Shown: piece after piece, positions 45,790 through 54,534 of the stretch
How the letters are laid out: each line of letters begins with the position of its first letter
Position numbering within the stretch: the first letter of the stretch is position 1
Source: Aquirufa antheringensis
GTDB lineage: Bacteria > Bacteroidota > Bacteroidia > Cytophagales > Spirosomataceae
DNA length: 64,000 bases
Direction of reading: 5' to 3'
Assembly: GCF_004307425.1 (NCBI RefSeq)
Contig: NZ_SEWZ01000003.1
Location: 248,001 to 312,000, forward strand
Notes under the pieces: model-generated
What the model was told of the DNA's origin: nothing
Database searches by the model: none
What the model saw: only the letters and a program-made list of their open reading frames with translations
Translations under genes and position numbers: made by a program

Positions 45790-47667
45790 ATGCGCATCCT
45801 CCTTATTTTCTTGCTTATGGGTTCCTTGAGTCTTCAGGCCCAAAACAAATCAGGCATCACGGGCAAGCCTGATACGTCCTTTACGAATTATGCTGCCTTG
45901 CAAATGGTAGTGAAACAGGATCCCACGATTCGCTTAGCCGAAGTTCAAAGTTCAAAGAGCAAAGTTCAAAGTTTTGTTTACAAGACAATAGATAAACGGA
46001 AACTCGTGGTGGATGAATATGCGGTCTCTTCCACTCGCAAGCTACCTACGCTCGTATTTTTCCATGGAGGTGGCTGGAGAACGGGGCATCGTTCACAGCA
46101 TATTCCTTTAGCAAAAGCCTTAGCAGATCGCGGATATCGGGTCTTTTTAGTCGAATACCGTTTATCCACGGAAGCTTTATACCCTGCTGCGATGCTGGAT
46201 GCACATGCTGCTTTGCAATGGGTTTCGAAACGTCAGAATGTGGGAGAAATCTATGTGGGAGGTTATTCAGCTGGGGGCCAAATGGCTGCGCTCCTAGGTT
46301 CCGTTCAAGATGAAAATACCTACGGCAAAGGAGTCAAATTAGCCGGGACCATTGATATCGATGGGATATTGGCTTTTATTCACCCGGAATCAGGAGAGGG
46401 AGATGATAGCAAACGTATCTCAGCAGCGACCCATTATTTTGGGTATAACAAGGTAGAGGGCGAGGCAATCTGGAAGGAGGCTTCCGCTTTGAGTCACGTG
46501 ACGAAAGGCGATCCGCCGGTATTATTCTTAAATTCGAGCGATGAGCGGATGCACGCAGGGCGTGACGATTTTAGGCAGAAAATGGCTGATTTTGGTATAC
46601 ATTCAGAGTATCACACGTTCGAAAATTCTCATCATACCTTCGTATTAATGAATCACTGGTTCAATCAGGTGGTGGACCGAATGGATCGTTTTATGCGCAA
46701 ACGTTTAGTGGTGGGAACCGATTTCAAGACGATACAATCCGCAGTAGATGTAGCTCGTCCTGGTCAGGAGATTTTCATTAAAAATGGCAATTACCAAGAA
46801 AAGGTATTCATCGATTCATTGAAACACCATTTGTCTTTTGTGGGCGAAAGCAGGGATGGCGTGGTGTTGCGGGAGACGATTGCGCGGGATATTTGGCGTT
46901 GTTCAAATCCAGATGATTATGGTGCTGGGGTGTTGAATATCAAAGGGCACGATTTGTCATTTCGGAATATGACTATTATGAATGAATATGGATTCAATGC
47001 AACAAAAGATATATCGATTCCTTGTTTGAACGAGGCTGGAAAGGAGACGACCACGACCGTCCAAAAATATGCCTTACCAAGGGAAAAGGGAGAGAAAGAA
47101 GGGGAGAAGATCGTCCGTGTAGATGGGCATCAATTTGCAGTTCGTACGATGCCCGGTGCCACCCGATTGTCTTTCGAGCATTGTACCATCCGATCAGGTG
47201 GCGGTGATACGGTAAGTCCTTGGGACGTGAATGCGGGAATGTATTATTTGAATGACTGTTTGATCGAAGGGGGAGTGGATTTGTATTGTCCGCGTGGCTA
47301 TGCCTTGGCTGAGAATTGCACTTTTGTCTGCCATAATACGAGTGCGGCGATTTGGCACGATGGTTCAGGAGAACAAGGGGCGAAGACCGTTTTAAAAAAT
47401 TGTCGTTTTATTGGGGATCCGGGGTATAAATTAGGTCGCTATCATAGGGAGGCACAATTTTATCTTTTGAACTGTTCTTTTGATAAAAATATGGCGGACG
47501 CACCTATCTACCAATCGGGCGATCGAGTGCTCAACTGGGGTCATCGCGTGTATTATGTGGATTGCCATAAGGATGGAGGCGACTTCGTTTGGCATAAAAA
47601 TAATACGTCGGTGAAAGCTAGTGACCTGACCTTCAAGACTATTTTTGGCAGAAATTGGAAAAAATAA
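45790..47667 (+). CDS. secreted esterase-pectinesterase fusion
   Basis: 625 aa from ATG 45790 (MRILLIFLLMGSLSLQAQ signal); the longer frame from 45754 puts 12 residues before it and is less likely. Residues about 60-290 are a BD-FAE-type carboxylesterase: LVFFHGGGWRTGHRSQHI (oxyanion HGGG), GGYSAGGQMAAL (nucleophile Ser), SSDERMHAG (Asp) and NSHHTF (His). Residues about 300-620 are a right-handed beta-helix of pectin methylesterase type: VVGTDFKTIQSAVDVA (start), GESRDGVVLRE, LSFRNMTIMNEYG, HGSGEQ-like WHDGSGEQGAKTVL. Together they could remove both acetyl and methyl esters from pectin. Near the mature N-terminus (residues about 51-62) lies an in-frame heptad repeat encoding VQSSKSKVQS. Confidence 0.85.
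   Translation: MRILLIFLLMGSLSLQAQNKSGITGKPDTSFTNYAALQMVVKQDPTIRLAEVQSSKSKVQSFVYKTIDKRKLVVDEYAVSSTRKLPTLVFFHGGGWRTGHRSQHIPLAKALADRGYRVFLVEYRLSTEALYPAAMLDAHAALQWVSKRQNVGEIYVGGYSAGGQMAALLGSVQDENTYGKGVKLAGTIDIDGILAFIHPESGEGDDSKRISAATHYFGYNKVEGEAIWKEASALSHVTKGDPPVLFLNSSDERMHAGRDDFRQKMADFGIHSEYHTFENSHHTFVLMNHWFNQVVDRMDRFMRKRLVVGTDFKTIQSAVDVARPGQEIFIKNGNYQEKVFIDSLKHHLSFVGESRDGVVLRETIARDIWRCSNPDDYGAGVLNIKGHDLSFRNMTIMNEYGFNATKDISIPCLNEAGKETTTTVQKYALPREKGEKEGEKIVRVDGHQFAVRTMPGATRLSFEHCTIRSGGGDTVSPWDVNAGMYYLNDCLIEGGVDLYCPRGYALAENCTFVCHNTSAAIWHDGSGEQGAKTVLKNCRFIGDPGYKLGRYHREAQFYLLNCSFDKNMADAPIYQSGDRVLNWGHRVYYVDCHKDGGDFVWHKNNTSVKASDLTFKTIFGRNWKK
45941..45975 (+). repeat. heptad-repeat island G, inside coding sequence
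   Basis: AAGTTCA AAGTTCA, AAGAGCA AAGTTCA, AAGTTTT: five 7-base words, the first 34 bases identical to 58194-58227 in island D. Inside the open reading frame they encode VQSSKSKVQS and leave the frame intact. Confidence 0.85.
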
Positions 47668-47671
47668 TTTA

Positions 47672-47698
47672 TTGTATCATTAAAATACATTAACTTTG
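47672..47698 (+). promoter_or_regulatory. promoter of the TIM-barrel isomerase gene
   Basis: TTG (47672-47674), 16 bases, TAACTTTG (47691-47698), an exact TAnnTTTG box; the ATG is at 47725, giving a leader of about 20 bases. The spacer is slightly short for the consensus. Confidence 0.5.
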
Positions 47699-47724
47699 TT
47701 CTGTTACCTCTAAACTTATCAACT

Positions 47725-48615
47725 ATGAACTCGAGAAGAAGATTTCTTCAGCAGTCTAGCGCTTTTCTAGCGGCTAGCGTTTTAGCACCTCGTTTCTTAT
47801 CTGCACAATCGTTTACCAATCGTCCGGTGGGTATTCAATTGTTTACCTTTTTTGGAAAATTTGACCAAGATGTAAAAGGGAATTTGCAGAAGATTGCGGA
47901 GCTAGGCTATACGGAGATTGAATCTGCTTTCTCGATGTTACCCGGTTTTTATGGGATGAAAGGCAAAGAGTTTATGGCCTTGAACAAGGATTTAGGATTG
48001 AATTGGGTTTCGCATCACGTGGTGGGAGCACCCTTGAAACCTCGTCCCGGAATGGACATGTCGCGTTTTCCTAAGATGGTTAATTTGCGCGATGATGCGC
48101 AGCAAGCGGTGGATAATGCAGCGGAGGCAGGTGTAAAATACCTCGTGTGCGCCAATATCCCGATTGATACAAAAGAGGAAGTTGCTCAGGCAGTTGAAAC
48201 CTTAAATAAAGCAGGAGAATTAGCGAAGAAAGCAGGACTTACGTTCTGTTACCATAACCACGATGCAGAATTTAAAGCGGTAGAGGGCCCAAAACCTTTC
48301 GACGTATTCGCCTCTCAAGTACCTGCCGACTTATTGAAGTTTGAATTAGATTTGGGTTGGGCTTCAAAAGCGGGAGTAGATGTGGTTGAATTGTTCAAAC
48401 AACATCCTGGCCGTTTCCCTCTATGTCATATAAAAGACTTCGACTCAGAATTTAAAAATATTCTCCCAGTGGGAGAGGGTGTGGTGAACTACAAGCGCAT
48501 TTTTGATGCGGCTAAATCAGGAGGCCTAGAGCACTTCTTTGTAGAGCATGATTTCCCGAAAGACGCTTTCGAAAGCCTTCGCATCAGCAAGAAGGCTTTG
48601 GACGCCATTTTATAA
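47725..48615 (+). CDS. sugar phosphate isomerase/epimerase-like TIM barrel, Tat-exported
   Basis: 296 aa. The N-terminus MNSRRRFLQQSSAFLAASVLA is a twin-arginine leader (RRRFLQ). The rest is the xylose-isomerase-like TIM barrel (AP endonuclease 2 family): VGIQLFTFFGKF, IESAFSMLPGFYGMKG, WVSHHVVGAP, TFCYHNHDAEFKAVEG (metal-site His), KFELDLGWASKAG (metal Asp/Glu), PLCHIKDFDSEF and the metal-site Glu of FVEHDFP. Members act on sugars or inositols; no substrate can be read. An exported copy is common in carbohydrate clusters of this phylum. Confidence 0.85.
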   Translation: MNSRRRFLQQSSAFLAASVLAPRFLSAQSFTNRPVGIQLFTFFGKFDQDVKGNLQKIAELGYTEIESAFSMLPGFYGMKGKEFMALNKDLGLNWVSHHVVGAPLKPRPGMDMSRFPKMVNLRDDAQQAVDNAAEAGVKYLVCANIPIDTKEEVAQAVETLNKAGELAKKAGLTFCYHNHDAEFKAVEGPKPFDVFASQVPADLLKFELDLGWASKAGVDVVELFKQHPGRFPLCHIKDFDSEFKNILPVGEGVVNYKRIFDAAKSGGLEHFFVEHDFPKDAFESLRISKKALDAIL

Positions 48616-48662
48616 TCCGCCTAACGGTTTTTTAGTGTTTAATGATTGAATTTTGATTCTGG

Positions 48663-48691
48663 AAAAACATCCCTTTTTAGGGGATGTTTTT
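48663..48691. terminator. bidirectional terminator between isomerase and amylosucrase genes
   Basis: AAAAACATCCC-TTTTTAG-GGGATGTTTTT, 11 pairs; U-runs on both sides. It separates two convergent genes. Confidence 0.88.
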
Positions 48692-50608
48692 TTATTTTAA
48701 GACATAAAACTGATAGGGTGCGAAAGCCAAATGATCGTGATCCATCCCGATCTGAACCGTTTTGCCTGACCATAAGTCTTTCATAACTGTCGCCCGTTCT
48801 CCGAATGCACCTAACATATAATAGGTCACCTCTTGTGGCTCAGCGCTAAAGTTGAATAAGAAGTAGACTTTTTCTCCATTCAGGTAGCGCTCAAAACCGA
48901 TGATCGAATTGTTGTGCACCTCTAACCAGTGAATATTTTTCAAGTCAGCCACCACTTTTAGTGATTTACGCAGCTTGATCAATTTTTGTAGATTCGAGAA
49001 TACCTTATTTTCGATGGAATCCGCTTTATCTACTGCCTCATTCTTCTTCCAATCAATGATCGGGCGGTGCATCCAGCGGTTATCGTATGATTTACCTGGA
49101 TCCTGTAAATAGGTATAGTCGTTCGTGTAGGCGGCCTCGTCGCCATAGAACAACATCGGTACGCCGCCCACAAATAGACTTTGCGCTTGCATCATCGTGA
49201 TTTTGTCGATGGAAGTCTGGATATCTGCCGCATTTTTAGACGCGATGGCTTTCTCTAAACCACATAAGGAGGCTAACGAACCTGAAAGACGCGCATCCTG
49301 TGTTTTGGGATTTACGGCAAACAGGGCTCCAGTCGCAGGAGACTCGATGCCGCCGCTGTAATAGTTTTTGATATAAGAGCGGTGATCGTAGGGATTAAAT
49401 CCCGCTTGTTCGATCATCCAATCGTCATAACCTAAGCCGATATCATCGTGGCAACGGGTGTAAGTTAACCAGGTCGCGCCTTTCGGTTTGCGCAATAATT
49501 CGTTTTGAGCGGTGCGCATCACGCGGATATCGCCGGTAGCCAAGGCATCCCATTGAACGGCCATTTGAGTGGCGTTATAGGCGAAGTCACACTCGTGTGT
49601 AGAGAAACGACCCGTTCCGAAGTATTCCATTATCTGGGCTGGAGCCACAATGGCTTCGCCTAAAATGGCCATTCCAGGTGTTGCCACCTCCACGCACATC
49701 TTAATTAATTGCAATAATTGGTGTGCTTCGGGAAGGTTTTGGCAGGCAGTTCCCATTTGTTTCCAAATGAAAGCCGGCGCATCGATGCGGACCACGTCTA
49801 CCCCTAAGTTGGCGTAGTAAAAGACGTTTGCGAGCATTTCTACGAAGACTTTGGGATTCGTATAATTCAAATCCCATTGGTAATGGTGGAAAACCGTCAT
49901 CACCCATTTATCCATTTTTTCGTCGTACGTGAAACTACCAGGTGAACTTTCTGGGAAGATTTCTGGCATTGTTTCCTCCATCACATCCGGGATGCGACGG
50001 TCGTCGTACATGTAGAAATAGTCTTGGTATTCTTTGATGCCAGCCTTCGCAAGCTTAGCCCATTCGTGGTGATGCGACGTATGGTTTAACACGATGTCGA
50101 TCATCAAGTACATATCTTTTTGTTGCAGGGCCTTTTGGAACTCGCGTAAATCTTCAATTGTTCCTAATTTCTCCTCCACCACTCGGAAATCTTCCACCGC
50201 ATATCCGCCATCACTCTCGCCCTCGGGGCTTTTGAACAAGGGCATCAAGTGAAGAAAATTCACACCTAATTTCTCTAAATAAGGAAGCTTTGCGGGTAAA
50301 TCGGTGATCTTTCCGGCGAAGCGATCCACGTATAAACTCATTCCCACCAGATCTTGGCTTAAAAACCAATTCTCTTCTTTCTTCGCCTTGCCTTCATCTC
50401 GCTTTTTTAGCTCTGGGCTGCGATCCGCATAGGCTTGAAAAATAGTTTGGATTAAATCGCTAAACAAAGGACTATCCCCGTAGATCGCTCTGAAATGATT
50501 TTGAATATCATCCAAATTAGCTGTCAAACGTTCTTGAAAGCTAGCGTCTTTAATTTTATATGATTTCACAAGCGCATTCGCCTGTTTTTGAAGAGCGGAA
50601 TTGTACAC
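48692..50608 (-). CDS. amylosucrase-like GH13 alpha-amylase family enzyme
   Basis: 638 aa from a GTG start at 50608; no ATG lies close enough upstream. No signal peptide, so cytoplasmic. The GH13 barrel motifs are MYLMIDIVLNHTSHHHEW (region I), GVDVVRIDAPAFIWKQMGT (nucleophile Asp), MAILGEAIV (acid/base Glu) and YTRCHDDIG (third Asp). The QNLPEAHQLLQ sequence after region II and WDLNYTNP are typical of amylosucrases, which turn sucrose into alpha-glucan and free fructose. This fits the two upstream genes, fructokinase and MFS sugar transporter. Sucrose hydrolase or sucrose-phosphorylase-like activity is the alternative. Confidence 0.85.
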   Translation of the reverse strand: MYNSALQKQANALVKSYKIKDASFQERLTANLDDIQNHFRAIYGDSPLFSDLIQTIFQAYADRSPELKKRDEGKAKKEENWFLSQDLVGMSLYVDRFAGKITDLPAKLPYLEKLGVNFLHLMPLFKSPEGESDGGYAVEDFRVVEEKLGTIEDLREFQKALQQKDMYLMIDIVLNHTSHHHEWAKLAKAGIKEYQDYFYMYDDRRIPDVMEETMPEIFPESSPGSFTYDEKMDKWVMTVFHHYQWDLNYTNPKVFVEMLANVFYYANLGVDVVRIDAPAFIWKQMGTACQNLPEAHQLLQLIKMCVEVATPGMAILGEAIVAPAQIMEYFGTGRFSTHECDFAYNATQMAVQWDALATGDIRVMRTAQNELLRKPKGATWLTYTRCHDDIGLGYDDWMIEQAGFNPYDHRSYIKNYYSGGIESPATGALFAVNPKTQDARLSGSLASLCGLEKAIASKNAADIQTSIDKITMMQAQSLFVGGVPMLFYGDEAAYTNDYTYLQDPGKSYDNRWMHRPIIDWKKNEAVDKADSIENKVFSNLQKLIKLRKSLKVVADLKNIHWLEVHNNSIIGFERYLNGEKVYFLFNFSAEPQEVTYYMLGAFGERATVMKDLWSGKTVQIGMDHDHLAFAPYQFYVLK

Positions 50609-50614
50609 AGTCTA

Positions 50615-51556
50615 TTAATTAAAAATACTATTATTTAAGTTTTTGAAGGCCTCCATCGCACCTAGGTATTCACAGGTTCTGGCACCAGCCTTGTTCGCGT
50701 TTTCTATCATTTTTTTCCAAGCAGAAAAATCAAGATCCTGGATGTTTAATCCATCTAATTGATAAAGTACCGCACCCACAAAGGCATCTCCAGCCCCCGT
50801 CGTATCGACTGGTTTCACCGGAATACTCGGAATGATATAGGTTTTACCTGCCAAACCCAATAGCGTGCCCTCTTTTCCTAAGGTAATGGCGAATACGCCT
50901 GGACATAGGCTTAATAATGTATCTGTCGCCTCTTCTAAGGTCTCCGTTTCTGTGATTAACATCGCTTCTTCATCCGAAAGCTTCGTAAAATCGGCTTCCT
51001 TCAAGAAGAGTAGACTTTGCTTAATGAAGGACGGTATTTTGTCGCCAAACAACAAATGGCGGTAATTCGGGTCAAAACTAACGATTTTGCCGTCTTTTTT
51101 CGCCCGGTCTTTCAAGGAATAATACGCCGCATTCAAAGGGCCAGCTAAGAAGGCTGTCGCCGATCCGAAGTGAACAATGTTCACACCTGCTAAATCAATA
51201 GCCGCTACTTCAGCCTCCGTTAATTCGGCATCTGCGCCCCGGTTAAAAACGAAATCACGTTCTCCATCTAATAGTAAGGAAACGAAGGCAAAAGTCGTAA
51301 AGGTCCGAGGGTCCAAGTGAACGTGTTTCGTGTTCACGTTGAATTCTTGCATCACCGAGATCATTTGGCGACCAAAAGGATCATTCCCCACTTTTGCACT
51401 CAAGCTCACCTCGCCACCCAACGCGCCGATGGCTGCTGCTACGTTTGTGGGAGCTCCTCCTGGTTTTTTTAAGAAATTTTGACCGTCTGATAGGCTAGAA
51501 CCTTTGTCAGTACAAATCATATCAATCAAGGCTTCGCCTATACAAATGACACTCAT
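50615..51556 (-). CDS. PfkB-family fructokinase
   Basis: 313 aa. PfkB ribokinase-fold motifs: VICIGEALIDM at the N-terminus, GGAPTNVAAAIGALGG (sugar-binding, residues about 33-48), and the catalytic TTGAGDAFVGAVL near the C-terminus (about 253-265; D as base). The EALIDMICTDKGS form is typical of fructokinases. With amylosucrase 6 bases downstream and a sugar transporter overlapping by 4 bases upstream, it most likely phosphorylates the fructose freed from sucrose. Confidence 0.88.
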   Translation of the reverse strand: MSVICIGEALIDMICTDKGSSLSDGQNFLKKPGGAPTNVAAAIGALGGEVSLSAKVGNDPFGRQMISVMQEFNVNTKHVHLDPRTFTTFAFVSLLLDGERDFVFNRGADAELTEAEVAAIDLAGVNIVHFGSATAFLAGPLNAAYYSLKDRAKKDGKIVSFDPNYRHLLFGDKIPSFIKQSLLFLKEADFTKLSDEEAMLITETETLEEATDTLLSLCPGVFAITLGKEGTLLGLAGKTYIIPSIPVKPVDTTGAGDAFVGAVLYQLDGLNIQDLDFSAWKKMIENANKAGARTCEYLGAMEAFKNLNNSIFN

Positions 51557-52863
51557 GCGGATTTTTTAGAAGGGGATGGTTGAATAAAGGCAGTCGCTAG
51601 GGCTGCAATGGCTAATAAAGCTCCTGCAAAGGTAATCGCATTTCTGGGATCGTTGTCTAAAAAATGCTTTAAAATGTAGCCAAATGATATATTTTGTAAG
51701 ATCATCGGGATTACAATCATCATATTAATAATACCCATGTAGACTCCGTAACGCTCCTTAGGAATATCGCTAACCACTAGTAAATAGGGGATTCCCATCA
51801 TACTTGCCCAACCGATTCCGAAGCCAGAAATAGCGAAGAATAACAAGTTCTTGTTTTCGATGTGAGGGAAAGCGAGGAAACCGGCAGCTGCTAAAATGAG
51901 GCAGATCATGTGCACGGATTTGGCCCCATATTTCTTTGCAAAACCGGCTAAAGCTAAAGCCGATAAGAAAGTAACGATGTTGTACCATCCATTCACTAAA
52001 CCCGTCCAGGAAACGGCCTTTTCATACAATTCCGGATTGTCCTTCGGTGTTGCGTTCCAAACAGACAAGGCGATACTCTTCGAGGAATTTTGCCAATAAC
52101 AAAATAAGGCATACCACTGGAATAAGTACACTAAAGCTAATTGCCACATTACTTTGGGCATTTCCCCGATCGCGTGGAATATCTCAAAAATGGATTCTAA
52201 AACGCTCGTTTTGCGCGATCGAATCTCAGCTAATTCCTCAGCGGTCGGTTCAATTTCCGTGGTCGTGTGCATACTCCACCAGATAGACCCGATGGAACAA
52301 ACGGCCCCTAAGAAGAAGGAAGCATAAACCCAGGTAGGTAACGAACCGGTCTTGCCGATGAATATCATAGGGAAGATGAAGAGGGATAGGTTGGCTAAGG
52401 TTTGGCCAAAACCCGTGAAAAAACTCTGCATCTGAAAGCCTGTAGGCTGTTGATCGTCATTTAATTTATCAGCGACAAAAGCACGGTAAGGCTCCATCGC
52501 CGTATTATTTCCAGCATCCAAGATCCATAATAAACTCGCGGCCATCCACAACGAAGACGAGAAAGGATAGAGTAAAAGGCAAATGCTACACAATAGGGCG
52601 CCTATGAAGAAATAAGGTTTGCGGCGACCCCAATGAGGATGCCAGGTGCTGTCACTCATCGCACCGATGAAAGGCTGTATCAATAAGCCCGTCACCGGGC
52701 CAGCTAGGTTTAATAAGGGGATTTCGTCAGGACTCGCTCCTAGGAAATCGTAGATAGGATTCACCGCACTTTGCTGCAATCCGAAACTATATTGAATACC
52801 AAAAAAGCCAACGTTCATGTTGACAATCTGGCTAAAACTTAAAGAGGGTTTCCGTAAGGACAT
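51553..52863 (-). CDS. MFS sugar transporter (sucrose/maltose type)
   Basis: 436 aa from ATG 52863 ([19 protein letters not shown]); the frame to 52917 adds 18 weakly conserved residues. About 12 hydrophobic segments. Features of the glycoside-pentoside/SUT-like MFS group: [43 protein letters not shown] (the loop 2-3 R-D-x-RRxP motif) and [17 protein letters not shown]. Such carriers are proton symporters for disaccharides. It shares the ATGA overlap with the fructokinase start and heads the operon, so sucrose is the likely substrate. Confidence 0.85.
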   Translation of the reverse strand: MSLRKPSLSFSQIVNMNVGFFGIQYSFGLQQSAVNPIYDFLGASPDEIPLLNLAGPVTGLLIQPFIGAMSDSTWHPHWGRRKPYFFIGALLCSICLLLYPFSSSLWMAASLLWILDAGNNTAMEPYRAFVADKLNDDQQPTGFQMQSFFTGFGQTLANLSLFIFPMIFIGKTGSLPTWVYASFFLGAVCSIGSIWWSMHTTTEIEPTAEELAEIRSRKTSVLESIFEIFHAIGEMPKVMWQLALVYLFQWYALFCYWQNSSKSIALSVWNATPKDNPELYEKAVSWTGLVNGWYNIVTFLSALALAGFAKKYGAKSVHMICLILAAAGFLAFPHIENKNLLFFAISGFGIGWASMMGIPYLLVVSDIPKERYGVYMGIINMMIVIPMILQNISFGYILKHFLDNDPRNAITFAGALLAIAALATAFIQPSPSKKSA

Positions 52864-52886
52864 GTCTGATAGGTTTATTAGTAGAT

Positions 52887-52918
52887 TAAATTTAATTATT
52901 CTACTCAAGACCTGCAAA
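52887..52918 (-). promoter_or_regulatory. promoter of the sucrose operon
   Basis: On the minus strand: TTTG (52915-52918), 20 bases, TAAATTTA (52887-52894), 24 bases before the ATG. The -7 box lies in a dyad AGTAGA - TTAAATTTAATTAT - TCTACT, which could be an operator. Confidence 0.45.
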
Positions 52919-52937
52919 CTGTCCTACACTGTTGACC

Positions 52938-53654
52938 TTAATATTCTTGATTTAGGGGGTGAATCATCAATTCATCGATCACCACGTGCGCTGGTTGGTT
53001 CATCACATAAAAGATGCTATTCGCCATATCTTCTGGACTTAACCAACCTGCGTGCGATGGATCTCCGGCAGGATCCGCATGAAAATGAGAATCTACTAAT
53101 CCAGAATAAATCGTGCTTACTTTGATGCCGTCTCGTCTCACCTCTTTTCTTAGGGCTTCTGTGAACGCGTGCTGTGCATATTTAGAGGCGCAATAAAGAG
53201 ATCCTCCGTCAAAAACACGTTTCGCCACATCAGACGCAATCGAGATGAGGTGGCCTTTTTTAGCGGCTTTTAGGTGCGGCAGAGCTTTTTGGCAAAACAA
53301 AAAAGTCCCTTTTACATTCGTATCAAACACCTGATCCCATTGTGTCGCAGTATAGGATTCAGTCGGGCCAAAAGCCCCAATCCCTGCGTTATTAATCACA
53401 AAATCAATATGCCCAAAAGTATGTACCGTTTTCTCCACCGCATCCGAGACAAAAGCCTCGTCAGATACATCCCCATCGAAATAAAGTGGGCGATGTCCAA
53501 TCTCGGTAATTTCTGCCGCCAGGTCTTTCAATTCCCCTTTATTACGTGCGACTAAACTTAATTGGAAGTTGTTTTTTGCTAGTAATAAAGCGAGCGCTCG
53601 GCCTATTCCGCGCGAAGCTCCAGTGATGATGGCCGTAGGAAGTGAATTTGACAT
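52938..53654 (-). CDS. SDR-family short-chain dehydrogenase
   Basis: 238 aa. NADP-binding motif TGASRGIGRALALLLA (TGxxxGIG), the NNAGIG segment, the catalytic Ser (HLISIASDVA) and YCASKYAQHA (YxxxK). Closest in pattern to 3-ketoacyl-ACP-reductase-like and sepiapterin-reductase-like SDRs; substrate unknown. It lies upstream of the sucrose operon on the same strand but separate from it; a minus-strand TAAATTTA box with TTG 21 bases upstream (53672-53703) may be its own promoter. Divergent from the lipid kinase gene. Confidence 0.87.
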   Translation of the reverse strand: MSNSLPTAIITGASRGIGRALALLLAKNNFQLSLVARNKGELKDLAAEITEIGHRPLYFDGDVSDEAFVSDAVEKTVHTFGHIDFVINNAGIGAFGPTESYTATQWDQVFDTNVKGTFLFCQKALPHLKAAKKGHLISIASDVAKRVFDGGSLYCASKYAQHAFTEALRKEVRRDGIKVSTIYSGLVDSHFHADPAGDPSHAGWLSPEDMANSIFYVMNQPAHVVIDELMIHPLNQEY

Positions 53655-53694
53655 ATTGATTTATTTTATGTTAAATTTAAACAATTCTATGATT

Positions 53695-54534
53695 ATGAGT
53701 CAAAAAATAGCGTTTCTTATCAATCCCCTCAAGAAGACCGTTGCCATTGCGAACTATTTTTCTTGGGTAATCGAGACCGTAAAGGTAGAGAAATCGGATT
53801 GGGAAATTCAGCTTTTTGCGAAAGAATGGCCATCTGAGCTAAGTGATTTTGATCAAGTTTGGGTGATGGGTGGCGACGGGACATTCAATTATTTTGTGAA
53901 TAAATACCGTTCTATTACGTTACCAATCGCCTTATTCAAAGGAGGTACAGGAAATGATTTTTATTGGAAATTATATGGAGATCGATCGAGACGTGCACAT
54001 TTAGATGAGGTATTAGCTGGTCACGTGGAAGCATTTGATGCCGGGGACTGTAATGGGCAACTTTTCTTGAATGGGGTTGGGATCGGAATCGAAGGAGAAG
54101 TATTGAAGTCGATGGATTCCATTCGCTACTTTAAAGGTGGCCTGGGTTATTATTTAGCCGCTATTCCTAATTTATTAAAGTTTAAGACCTATCAAATTCT
54201 AGGCGGCCGAGAGGTATTCCTCTGTATGGTTTTCAATTCTTCTAGGGCAGGTGGAGGTTTTCATTTCTTCCCCAAAGCCTCCGTTCAAGATGGCCTGCTC
54301 GATGTATTATATTGTCAACCGATACCGGTTTGGAAGCGGCTTTATTACATGCCCATTATACAATCAGGGAAACATGTGAATCTGCCGATTGTGGAATTCT
54401 CCCAAACGAAAAAGATCAGCATTAAAACCAGTCGTGTCCTGAGTGCACAGGTTGACGGAGAAGTCCAAACGTCTGACCAATTTGATTTCCAAGTTCTTCC
54501 TGCTAAATTTAAGTTCATTGTACCTCCATTATGA
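53695..54534 (+). CDS. diacylglycerol/lipid kinase family protein (YegS-like)
   Basis: 279 aa from ATG 53695 (MSQKIAFLINPLKKT); the longer frame runs through the divergent SDR gene and is not real. The diacylglycerol-kinase catalytic domain shows FLINPLKK at the N-terminus, VMGGDGTFNYFVNKY (GGDGT, residues about 60-66) and PIALFKGGTGNDF (GTGND). The C-terminal half is the beta-sandwich seen in YegS and DgkB (GFHFFPKASVQDGLLDVLYC). It phosphorylates a lipid, probably diacylglycerol or a related sphingoid. Overlaps the amidohydrolase gene by 4 bases. Confidence 0.9.
   Translation: MSQKIAFLINPLKKTVAIANYFSWVIETVKVEKSDWEIQLFAKEWPSELSDFDQVWVMGGDGTFNYFVNKYRSITLPIALFKGGTGNDFYWKLYGDRSRRAHLDEVLAGHVEAFDAGDCNGQLFLNGVGIGIEGEVLKSMDSIRYFKGGLGYYLAAIPNLLKFKTYQILGGREVFLCMVFNSSRAGGGFHFFPKASVQDGLLDVLYCQPIPVWKRLYYMPIIQSGKHVNLPIVEFSQTKKISIKTSRVLSAQVDGEVQTSDQFDFQVLPAKFKFIVPPL

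Noticed and set aside
53569-53694. Upstream extension of the lipid kinase frame
   Set aside because: It overlaps the divergent SDR gene and has no family similarity; MSQKIAFLINP is the usual start.
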